From contig CAIIXF020000001.1 in assembly GCA_903813345.2 (NCBI GenBank), positions 30,677,915 to 30,741,914 of the forward strand: 64,000 nt of DNA. Reading direction: 5' to 3'. This document shows, one piece after another, positions 23,881-35,154 of this stretch. A program made the translations under genes and the position numbers. Within the stretch, counting starts at the first letter, position 1. Each line of letters begins with the position of its first letter. The notes under the pieces are model-generated. The model did no database searches and had not been told where the DNA came from. It saw only the letters and a list, made by a program, of their open reading frames with translations. This stretch comes from Owenia fusiformis (lineage: Eukaryota > Annelida > Polychaeta > Sabellida > Oweniidae).

Positions 23881-24918
23881 GTTTTCTCACCTACTCAATG
23901 CAAATAGTTGAACTTAGCCACTCGAACAATGATATCATGATAAGCTAATTTTACTGATCATAGTGTATATGTATAATGCTATAATGTCACCACCAGAAGT
24001 GGTGACATATTGTTATAGTCTCCGAGTTTTTGTAGATGGTGATCAGCGGATGTCATTCGGCATCTGTAAAAAATTCTTACAACTTCTTTAAGTTAGCTTA
24101 ATCATGAAATGCCTACTGAGGTCTGAAAAAGTAAAATTTTCAAGGTCAAGGTTATCAAACTAGATCACAAACATTGTTTGCAACATAATTGAAGGTCAAG
24201 AACGGTATTTTTTCAACTTGAACTTCAATTGACCTAACTATTTTTTCAAAACTGCAAATTCTCAGAAGTTGAAATCTGACATTAGATTTGAGATTTGACG
24301 GTGGTGATATTTTGTCTATTAATGCCTTGTTTATGTATTCTATGTCCACCCAGCTTTTTGCCCAATTGCTGAGCAAAATACTCACTTTACTTATTCTGAC
24401 TACCTAATTAATCCTTTTCAAAATTCTCAACTAGGCTCATATAGAGTCGAGTGCCAGGTAGGGTCCTGGGGTGATGAGAAGATCATTTTTATGTCACCAC
24501 CACAATACTGTCATGGTCTCCCAACTTTTTTGTGACGATATCTTGCAATCAACGTCGGTAACAAATGTCAGGTGATGACATTTTGCATCATTGCATGTTA
24601 ATGCCTTGTTTACTCTTGTTGCCAACAATGAGAAAAATACATCATTCTTGAATATACCATGTGGCTGATTTTAAGAAGACCCTGAGAAATACAACTATTT
24701 AACTTCAGAGTCTCCAAACAAATTCGGCCTTTTTTGAAAAGGCACATTTTAAAAATGTAGACCAAGTGTTCTAAATAAATGAGGCCTAAAACATAGTTCA
24801 TTGTTAATTATGTAAATAGAATGTAATATCTTATCCAACCAGTTAAAGCACTAGAGGACCTCTGTTTGACTACATTTAGACTGTTTTAACGTTCAAAATG
24901 CATTGTCTAACTCGATAG

Positions 24919-25297
24919 TTACCAGTTTCACCACCAGGTGGCTGATTCGGGGGAAATAACATGGCAGGGTATTACAAAATTCCCTTAAACTTGAATATTC
25001 ATCAGTTTTAGTGGTTCACTTTTCATATTACCTTAATGAATCTGATAGTTATACAAATCAAAATATGTTCAGTAAAAGAAAATATCTGCCCAACACAAGA
25101 AAAGATATTTCCATTTTTGTGATTTTACAACATGGGGTCTATGGGGAATCTCCCCGACCTAGAAGTCACATTTTCAAAGAAAATTAAATTTTCAAAGTTC
25201 AAACCATATTTCTAGATGTAATTTTACATGTAGATTAATTTTGAATTTTTAATGACGTAAATCAAGATTATTTCTACTCGCATCTAGGCTATTTGCT
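24919..25297. mobile_element. Non-autonomous element (CTACTCGCATC family), copy 1
   Basis: Matches 33264-33690 in inverted orientation over most of its length: CCAGTTTCACCACCAGGTGG, TTTGTGATTTTACAACATGGGGTCTATGGGGAATC, GAAGTCACATTTTC, and ATCAAGATTATTTCTACTCGCATCTA. The right terminus CTACTCGCATCTA is the element end; the left terminus is degenerate. No ORF. Confidence 0.72.
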
Positions 25298-26141
25298 GAT
25301 TTGTTTTCATCCAGAGATTATAGACAAAGTCAATATGTGTAAGTTCCATAGATTGTTGCTGGGTACAGATTAGTGGGCATTGATTGATAATCAGCCTTCT
25401 ATGTGTATAGCTTATCATCAAGTGCTACATGAAGTTTGTGTAATCATCAGGTCCTCTCTGCCACATTCCAAATACATATTTATATTGCGTAAAGATATAA
25501 GGGTCTTATGTGAGGCTATTGATGATTTGTCATTGCATACATATATTGTTATTGTTCATCTGGAGTGGGTTTAATTAGGATTAATTTGGAACATCTCATT
25601 CTGTCAAAATGCAACTTCAAAATGCCCATGATTAAGAGGTCATCAAAGTTGGCTAATCAAAATACCTGTTCTAGAATATTTCTCACAGGGAAAGTATAAA
25701 CAAAAGTTGTTTGGGATGTTTACTTTTTAAAATTAGCCTAGACTACAGAGATTTATTTATTTGGGCTTTGCTCCAGATGATGATGACAAAGTTGATATTA
25801 AAATACACGAGTCAGCCAAAATACTTCTCATTGCATAATGTGTAATCAGATTACAAGCATATAGTGAGTAACACTCATATTGTCAAGCATTTTGATAAAA
25901 CATCAAGTACATCCATCTAAGAGACAATCTAGTACTAAGTACATTATGAAATCTACAAAACCACAAGATAAAGAACTTGTTTGAATACAATAGAAGACAA
26001 TGTTATGTGAATGACTGGCTCAGTTGGCTACTGTTAATGCCAAGTTAAACCATTCAACAAAATAGTAGAACAGCTACGTAAGAAACCACATGAACAATAT
26101 AACACAATAGGTAATACAGCTATCAAGCTGGTTAATCGAGA

Positions 26142-29100
26142 ATGGATAATCAGGTTGATAATCACATTGAAAAACTGCTGAGAAATAATGTGGTAAGTAA
26201 ACTAGAGGGGATAAAGTGATTACCCTCAAATATATTTCAGTTGAACCTTGTTATCATTCATTAGCAATTGTCCAGCATTGTTCAATTTTCTTACATTTCT
26301 AATCGAAGACATGTAGTAATTATGTTTTATGTTTTTCCTTGTGATTCCTAATAATGTATCTTATTTCAATGATATCAAGATTTCCAATATATTTTTATGG
26401 GGAGTAATTTACCTGGAATAATTCCATGTATGCCCCCTGGTAATAAACTGAGCAATTGCAAGATGTTTTATTTTCTTTATTTAAGTAACTTATACTGCCC
26501 GCCTAGCTTTATAATATATATTTGTATTCATGCATTGCAATAGAAATATTCATACATTGGCCATTGTACATACTGCCTGTAATATACTTTTTAAACAACC
26601 AAATTTACGACAGTCCAGTATCATTCATTAAGGTAAGTCAGCAAAGGAAATTGAATTCTCAGTTATATCATCTTAAAACATATGGTTTAATCTTTATTTG
26701 ATAAAACAGACATTTAAAACAAAACAGAGTCAGCCCCAATTGAACTTCTTATCAACTTCAACTTAACAGCTTAATACAATAGAATAGATATCGAAATAAC
26801 CTTTATATTTCATACTTGAGCATTATGCTTTAACCTTTTTTCAGATAAAAAGGGGATATAAATAGAGAGGAGATGGGAGTTACAGATTGTCACAATTTTT
26901 CAATATGATCCTTTTTGAACAATAAAATTGGGACATTTCTGCATATTATTTCTTCAATAACTTCCATATCCCAATTCTTTTTTCAGAAAAAATTAGGCTA
27001 ATTATAATGTATAAAGTACATGTACAGTATAATGAATATATAAAGCATTATGTGCACAAATGCTCTTGAAATTTCAGAAATATATGAGGGTTGTTCAATA
27101 AAAACTTCTAAAAGTGCTCTCATTTTCTTGTTAATCAGTTAATGAGGGAATTGAGATGGAATTGAAGGCAATATGTATGTCTTTATAGTGACATGACATT
27201 CTTAATTCATTCTGGGTAGTTGTAAAGTTACGGCAAATTAAATGCATATGTTTGAAGGTGTCCAGGGTAGTTTTTTCCTCATCATAAATTGCTAACAAAT
27301 TAAGTATTTTAGTTCAAATCTTTTTCAATATACAAGGCCACTTATCCTTTTCCTTAACTGAGACATCTCAACACTAGGGTTCTATCAGACCATGAAATTT
27401 AGTCTGCTAATTATTATCCTCCTATTTCAATTATTTTGCATATATTCTATATTTGATGTAACCTCTTATTAACAATAAAAAATTCATTGATATTTGATCA
27501 GTATAAAGACATACATATTGCCTTTTATCTATTCAAATGTTATCTTGATTTCTTAACAAATATGAAAATAAGTCCAATTGTATAATTGATTTGGTTTAAA
27601 CCGATCACATTTCACAATACTTCTTATTGCAGGGACATGGTGAAAGAGGAGAAACTAAACTCATTGAGATACTTAATGTAGCTATAAACAGCATAGCACA
27701 GTTGGAACAGAAAGTGGATGCAATAGCATACCAGCTGGACACCATATCTCCAGTTTCAACCCCCATAGGGAATATCCACCTTCACCAACCATACCATTCA
27801 ACACCAAACTCTACAGACTCAAACCACGATAACATTGATGCAAATCTGATCACACCCATTATAATAAATGATGTTACTCCAAATTTCACAACAAAGACTC
27901 GAAATGCGAGCTATGAACATGCAGTAGAGGACTATGGAAATCGTTCAGACTCCATTTACCCAAGTGGTATTTCATATTCTGTAGATAAGACTCCTCCAGT
28001 ACAATCTGATCAGTTTAACCAAAGAAGAGAGAGCTTGATAAATGTGATCAAAAACCTTGTAACTCTTGAAGAGAAAGTCGAAGGACTGTACAGAAAATCA
28101 AGTGTGGTTGAGATTGCAGAGAATCCAAAAGAGGCTGCTGAATTTGCGGGTGAGACGATTGAGGAGAATCAAGTTGATGTTGCACTAGATGGTGCTCTAT
28201 ATGCAATAAATGATAGAGGTACTGTTAACACCAAAAGTGGTGCACAAAATACACCAACAATGACAATATCGGAGATACAAAATGACATTGCTGGTGTCAA
28301 GGAGGAAATGAGAATGCCACCAGGAATACCTGAGACTACATATCAAACAGAATTGTTGCTAACAATTGGAGCAACAATGACGGAACAATCAAATCAAACA
28401 CACAAATCAATTGTTTATTACAAAGACGTTGAAGATGTTAAAGATGAGCTGAAAAGCTTTCAGACGAGCATGGATAACCAGAATAACAAAGGAAATATAA
28501 AAACTGTACGTTATCTTTCAGAGACTTTCAATGATATTGATGATGTGAAGAATGAAATACAAGCTTCCAATGTCCAACAAGATTCCACCAATGACAAGAG
28601 TCATCCAAAAGACACAAATAGATTGTTCAGCCTTGGAGAGCATGAACTGCCATCATATATTAAACATGAAATTGGTGGGGCTCTTTTAAGTCAGATGGCC
28701 TTGAATGAGTTAGAAATGTCCCAATCTGGCCCTCCAATGAGAGTTCTTCGATATGCAACTCCTGATGAGCCATGGGAAGATTCTGTAACCTCAGATCCTC
28801 AAATGATTGACCACACAAGAATTCGAACAAATAGCGAAACTGGAGATCACATGGGAATAAATGCAATGAAAGAAATAAAGCCTATTCCAGTTACTGAGTT
28901 TATGATTAAGGCTCAAGCCCCAAAGACGGTAAGATCAGATGAGCCATCAATAACAAATGTAACCAACTTTTGGATAAGTCCCCATGCAAGTGATGAAGAG
29001 GATCTTCCAGCAGGTAAAACAAAGCCACCACCATTGCCAGACAAAATCGTTATTGAAACGGGAAGATACCGAACTGTTCCTAATGATCTACCAAATACAA

Positions 29101-30215
29101 CTAGTCCAACACCAGATAAGACTGATCAGAAGCTACACAATATGGGAAAAATAGACACAAAATTAAACAAACCATCAAAACCTCTACCACCATATCGGCC
29201 AATATTCAGAGTTATACCTGCAGCTAAAGGTCCAGAGCGCTTTGGACCTGCAAAAGCAAAGCCATATGATAATACAGAATATGAGGTTCTTGTTGACTCA
29301 GTGCCAGAACCAAACAAGGCTGAACCCAAAACTGGACTTGTTGTCTTAGAAACACATCCAGCACCAAAGAAGAAAGAACACAGTTTGAAAGATTCTAATC
29401 GCCCACCCACACCTTTGCGACTATTTGATACAAATGCCACAAGGACACACAGCAATAACACTGATATATCTGATAATGTGTTTTCCAGTCCTCTGACAGT
29501 ACAACATATTGACTTTGATGATGAACATGATGATGATACGAAACAACAAGGTGATGACAACACTACTTGGGACAATCCTGAGTACCGTAGAAATAACTGG
29601 ACAAAGAACATCAATCCTTTATTCAATGAAATACCTATTATTACACCAGAGCCATTTAAGGAGACAGGACCTGATGCCACAGATTCAACACAGCAAGACA
29701 ACGACCAACAGCAAGTAGATACAGCTGATGAACATGCACCACAACATGTGGATATTCCTAAGGATGTTGCCAAGAAAATAAAAGATGGAAAGGGCAGTGT
29801 TCGCCATAATACTCCATCTCCAAGAGCTAAAGCTTTGGATTTGCTTTCAAAGCAAAAGCAATACAAGGATAATTTCTATGACAAACAAATTCCATATACA
29901 GCTGACAGTGGAGACTATAAAGCTGTTACATTCAACAGAGCTCAATTTAGAGCTAACTGGCTCGATACCAACACACAGAATGAGAACACCAAAAAGAACA
30001 TTAATGGTGATATCCAGGGCAAGGCATTTGTTGTGACGGGAAGAAATACAACAGAGTCTGAGGTTGATAAAACACACTCCAGTTACACTCATGCTGAGAT
30101 TCCTTTTATTAAAGATAAAGAATCTAAATTGAAAGCTAAACTTCTATGTTGTGCTGAGTGCAGGTCTGAAGCTATAGTTAGTTTGATGCAGGATGGGGAG
30201 GCAACATTAGTTTAA
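26142..30215 (+). CDS. Uncharacterised large disordered protein with NPxY/NPxF pair
   Basis: Two exons are proposed: 26142-26192 (17 codons, MDNQVDNHIEKLLRNNV, then GTAAGT) and 27633-30215 (after TTGCAG, ending in TAA), phase 0, for 877 residues. The second exon is one long open frame with biased, low-complexity content, so it is clearly coding. I recognise no domain. Visible features: short heptad-like stretches LEQKVDAIAYQL (~41) and LEEKVEGLYRK (~162); three imperfect repeats IAGVKEEM, VEDVKDEL and IDDVKNEI (~236-326); proline motifs TKPPPLPDK (~480) and PSKPLPPYRP (~531); an acidic run DDEHDDD (~645); WDNPEY (~663) followed by INPLF (~677); a Cys-containing C-terminus CCAECRSE. There is no signal peptide or membrane segment. 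It may be a cytoplasmic scaffold. The first exon is the weakest part of the model; other 5' exons are possible. Confidence 0.78.
26193..27632 (+). other. Intron of the disordered-protein gene
   Basis: About 1.4 kb of AT-rich sequence between a GTAAGT donor and a TTGCAG acceptor. No repeat family from elsewhere in the window was recognised in it. Confidence 0.55.
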
Positions 30216-31084
30216 TTCATAGCCTTGTAAGATGAAAACTGTGCTATCAACAATTTGTGAACAAATCTGAGCCAAGGTTACATTTGTAATATTCTAAAAG
30301 TACATATTTGAGTTACATCTTTGACTCAATCATGTATCAAAAATAAGACCCTTTTAAAACCTTATATTACAATAGTATTACTTTTGATATCAATTTGGCA
30401 AATTTTTCAAATTAAACCAGGAGCCAAAAGCAAATGCAGTATTTATTCTGACAAAATTCAAAATATTTGTAAACATTATGAAAAGGCATTTCAACTCATG
30501 TTTTCATAAAGGAAGGTTATGGCACAACATACTTTCAGAGCTGAAATATATCTGTATATGTGGTAATTACATTACCAATCCAGAATGTAATTAAAGCTTA
30601 TTCCAAAAGTTGAATAATGATAGCTTCCCTGTACTAATTCTTTTTAAGACCCACTTTGTAAACACAATACTCATAACAAAGTAACTGATATGGAACATTT
30701 CACAAATCACGACAAAGAATTTTTAAGTATTGAGTTTCAAAACTTCAGATTTGAGAAAATTGTAAAATCTTGAATTTATAAGGAATTTCATTGAAACAAT
30801 TAAGTTTAGAAAAAATGTATCATTTGACTTTCAAATATAGATACTGCAACAATATTATATTAACCATTTTTTGAAATTGGAATATAATTATATGATCTAG
30901 TTTACATACAGATTGTAATTCTACCTTAATATTATTTTCTTGAAGAGTAAATCATCTTTTAACAATTTTCTAACATTGTGTTAACAGGGATTTAGGGTGA
31001 TCTTTTTGTAAAATTTAAATATCCTTGGAAACTGAATACAGGAAAATAAGGGATGATATCCAATTACTGAGTCGTGGAAAAATA

Positions 31085-31193
31085 AAGTTAATTTCATTAT
31101 GGGTTAACCCCCCTTCCCTCATCTAACAAAATTTTAATGAAGTTAATTTCATTATGGGTTAACCAACCTCCCCTCACCTAACAAAATTTAAAG
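31085..31193. repeat. Two-copy 55-bp direct repeat
   Basis: AAGTTAATTTCATTATGGGT followed by TAACC...CCCTCA.CTAACAAAATTT occurs twice in succession with a 55-base period and a few differences. Confidence 0.8.
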
Positions 31194-32015
31194 ATGTTGA
31201 TATGTCTTTCACTTGAATATTAATAAAATCAACACTATTTGATAACAAAACCAACATTTATCCCTTCCCCTAACGAAACTAGCTTTGTTATTCCACATCT
31301 GTTGATATATCTTTTTGTGCACAATACTTGACAGTTCATGTAGTTTTAGACTGGAAAGACCCTTTTAGATTATTTGAAAGTGTATAACTATGTGATACAT
31401 ACTACTACTAGTCTTTTATTGTCCTATACAAAAAGATTTTGCACGTTCAAATGCAAGTAACATACATAAACTATTTTAATGCGATAAAATGCTATGATTT
31501 ATTAAACAATCACCACTTTATGTATTAAATAAAACATACATGTATCATGTATAGTATGTAAAATGTGTTAGATTTTAAATAGTTAACAATATCATATACA
31601 GAATTACTTTTGTATCTACAAATGTAATAAACAATGCATTAAAATGTAATTTAATTTATGAATCTTGACCATTTTATCATCTTAATTGCCTATTATTAGT
31701 TTATTACAAGAATCATTGTAATAGAACCACTTCCCTCTTACATACTTTCATCCGCAAACAGTGTGTAGTGTAGTATTACTGAACAAGAGATGGAAAGATG
31801 TTGAGATTTGATGCATTACTTATTCTTGTTGAACTGAACACATCAATTTGAGCAGCAGTACATTCAATAAACCATGCAGAACATATTAGGGTTGGTGGTT
31901 TGAAGCCTCTCAGAGGCTGGTTTATCAATATTATATGATAATATTTTAGGTTTTGCATTCAGGACACTTTAACAATCTCAAAGTCATTGTAACCAAGGCA
32001 ATATCCTTCAATATA

Positions 32016-32629
32016 CAGGGTGTCCCGAAAGTATGGCCCCCCCCCTAGGCAGACATATTCCAGTGTCCTCATTTTAAAGCTTATCCAAAGTTACATTGAT
32101 TAGCCAAGTATCATGGTTTAACTCCCAAATTGGAAAAAGTTACGGTCATTTTAAAAGTTAGTGTTTTGTCAAAATAAAGTTCCATTGTACACCACATTAC
32201 TAGTCAATGAGTCCCCCCTTGGCCATGTTAACAGCATCAATTATTTTCAGATATGACCCTTCAAATAGGGGTGTGGAATTTTATAACCCTCTTAAAACCT
32301 GTTAAGGCACTTTAGAAGAGTTTCCTTAGAGTGTCTACCCTCACCGTTCTCTTTTTCCAACTCAATATCCATCCGACCCGAAAAGAATTGCTACTGTTAA
32401 GATGGCCCGGAAGGACACATTGACTAGTGATTTGGTGTAAAATTGAACTTAATTTTGACCAAACACTAAATTTTGAAATGCCTGCAATTTTTTCACATTT
32501 GAGAGTTGAACCATGATACTTGGTGAATCAATGTAACTTTGGATAAGCTTTAAAATGATATATGACACATACTATGAGGACACTGGAATATGTCTGCCTA
32601 GGGGGGGGGCATACTTTCGGGACACCCTG
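32016..32629. mobile_element. Long-TIR element with CAGGGTGTCCCGAAAGTATG ends
   Basis: The left end CAGGGTGTCCCGAAAGTATG and the right end CATACTTTCGGGACACCCTG are perfect complements, and pairing continues with gaps for about 120 bases (CAGACATATTCCAGTGTCCTC, AAGCTTATCCAAAGTTACATTGATT, AGTATCATGGTT). TA borders both sides (32014-32015 and 32630-32631). Termini reading CAGGGTGTCCC are typical of mariner-type elements. The interior has no transposase frame. Confidence 0.87.
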
Positions 32630-33263
32630 TACATGTCATCTTATGGAACAGTCATCTATAATTTTGTAATTAGCCCATTAAATGTTCTATCACAGGAGCA
32701 CTGGAAACGGTTTCATATTAAAAACTTACATGATCTACTGCATGCCTGTCAAAGTCTGCCTTGTGTATTATATATGAATATGGAATAATGCTGCTGCTGT
32801 TAAAAAGTGGAAGATTCTCATCTGGGAGATTTTCCATTTAAACATTCATGTACTTATTCCAGATCCAATTTCTTAAATATTAAAAAAACATGATTTTCGT
32901 TTAAAATGTCAATGAACAACTTGTATAATTGTAAAATATTTATGGCAAGAAAAACAAGACTACAAGACATCAATCACAGAAAATCATTTAAAATACTAAC
33001 TTGTAATTAAGCAGTAATATAAGAAAAAGTCAAGCAACATTTGATTGATTAAGATATCAGTAGGTTTCACAGTTCTCAGTCTTACATTATATCACATCAA
33101 TCACTGGCATCTTTGGCTTTACACACTTAAACATACATGTATTTTATGCTCTGTATTTTACTGTACTCTATCATTTGCTGATCAAACTACAAGCATGCCA
33201 TCAATCATATTTCTACATGTGTATACTGTAAGTTGCTTTAATTTGACGGCCGTTTTAATAGAC

Positions 33264-33690
33264 TAGATGCGAGTAGAGATAATCTTGATTTACATCATTA
33301 AATATTCAAAATTCAGTCAAAGTGATGTGATAAAAATCTAATGTAAAAGTACATCTAGAAATATCGTTTCGAAAATTGGTTATCAACTTTGAAAATTAAA
33401 TTTTTTTTGAAAATGTGACTTCTAGTGTGGGTTGATTCCCTATAGACCCCATGTTACAAAATCACAAAAGAGTGAAATATCCTTTCTTGTATTGGACAGA
33501 TAACAGTTTCTTTTACTAGACATATTTTAATTTACATAACTATTAGATACATAGGGGTTATATGAAAACTGAACCACCAAAACAGTTGTAATAATTTAAG
33601 TTAAAGGGAACTTTCTACTATACCCGCCATGCTATCTGACCCGAACGAGCCACCTGGTGGTGAAACTGGTAATTACCTACTCGCATCTGC
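33264..33690. mobile_element. Non-autonomous element (CTACTCGCATC family), copy 2
   Basis: Bounded by AGATGCGAGTAG on the left and CTACTCGCATCT on the right, a perfect inverted pair. Internally it is an inverted relative of 24919-25297. Apart from these short termini there is no long foldback. No ORF. Confidence 0.75.
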
Positions 33691-35000
33691 GTTATTAAGC
33701 GGAGTGATGACAACCGCCAAATTAAATCCAATTTTTTGAACAAATCCCCAGGGATTCTCTTGCAGGATAAAAACATTTGAAAATACCCCACTAAAATGTC
33801 AATATTGAACTATTTTCGAAGATCTTGATCCACTGCTGGTTGTTTTGAAAAACGAGAGCATTACATGTATTTGGATTTTTGTATGAACCCCCTTATATCC
33901 GCATCTTACCAATGGGTAAATCCGCCAAACTAAATAGCAGGCAAAATTTCAAAATTTGCCCAATCCACCAAATTAAATAGCACCAAATTTAAGCAACTTG
34001 CAGTATACATTTGTACTACTTTTAGTTAGCCATATTACTGACTGTTACCATGTTCCATCTTTCCACAATTCTGAAAGTGAAGCTGCTCATATATGGGAAC
34101 ACAGAAAGCATGGAAGCATTTATAGTCACTAAAACTCTATAGATAGATAGAATGAGCAATCTAATTGACTCATTTACAAGTATTGGAATGTCATCATTAC
34201 AATGGCCTCAATAATGACTTAAGAATTCTCTGACTAAGATCACCTTCAGTAGTTCATCCATGGTAGGGTGATTCTTACATTTGTTAAAGCTTAGGTTTAT
34301 TACATGGACTCACTGCACAGTGCACATACTCAAACGTATGCTCCGTGGCCCCAAATTTCACTCTCAACACATCGATCAACACTATAATGCTAGGTAAGTA
34401 TTAACACTTATAAATATATCAAAATATTTACAATCTTGTCCAAGTTACATTCATATATATTATTTAATAAATTTAATCATTCAATCTGAAGATTGTCAGA
34501 TTTGCGTAGAGAGAATGTGTTGTAGTTGTATTATCAGAAACTGTTTGAGGTAGATAAGTCGACTGTTGAGACATATAATTCACCAAGAAAGAAGTCACTG
34601 AATCCTATCTTAAATATGGTGCATTGATTTTGAACATTGTATCATTATTGTACTACACTAATGATTAATTGTTACCCTTTTACAAGTATTGATGACACTT
34701 GTATACTAGAGTGCCCAAGTTTCTCGAGCAATTTTCAATGCACCATACTTATTCTTCTTTCTATATTATGCCAATCCTCAACACAGATCTTCTATAATCC
34801 ATGTTATCTGTACTATTGCTTCCAGGATATATGGAAGATGTCCTTGGGGTTGCCACATTATTTGCCAATATTTTACATCATGAAAATATCAACTGGCCAG
34901 TATTGTAATGAAAATGTGCGTCTCATGCATCGTGATGAAATCTCAGTAATGCTGATAGCTAACAATATGTTCCCCAAAATATGCTTGTTATTATAATACT

Positions 35001-35006
35001 TTTATT
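35001..35006 (-). terminator. Candidate TMEM65 polyadenylation signal
   Basis: TTTATT on the plus strand reads AATAAA on the minus strand, about 150 bases after the TMEM65 stop codon (35155-35157). Confidence 0.45.
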
Positions 35007-35154
35007 TTGGAAGACATCAATTGGAAATGTACTTAAAATGTACTAGTATGTGAATGTATGTACATGTCCTCAGTTGTGGCATATATGTACAGAATGTGCT
35101 TGACTCATGTATAAATTAAATGTACAAGTAAAACTACTTAAACGATGCTTATTA

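Larger units (their letters stand above)
22116..26141. other. Intergenic region after the zinc-finger gene
   Basis: No gene seen in about 4 kb. It contains the zinc-finger gene's 3' UTR, an inverted-repeat element at about 22706-23137, a repeat at 23728-23880, a GTCACCACC-type repeat at about 23985-24610 and a longer element at about 24919-25297. The remainder is AT-rich without recognisable signal. Confidence 0.6.
30216..35154. other. Intergenic region between convergent genes
   Basis: Holds the 3' ends of the disordered-protein gene (plus) and TMEM65 (minus). It contains a two-copy direct repeat at 31085-31193, the foldback element 32016-32629 and the element 33264-33690. Around 33700-34000 the phrase CCAAATTAAATAGCACCAAATT links to repeats near 2320 and 2607. 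No gene recognised. Confidence 0.6.

Noticed and set aside
29126-29866. 246-codon minus-strand frame opposite the disordered-protein exon
   Set aside because: Same reason: antisense to a long coding exon, with Cys/Ser-rich composition mirroring it and no motif.
34637-34996. 119-codon plus-strand frame in the intergenic region
   Set aside because: Cys/Ile/Leu-rich AT-driven composition, no recognised motif, no splice context and no homology that I can identify.
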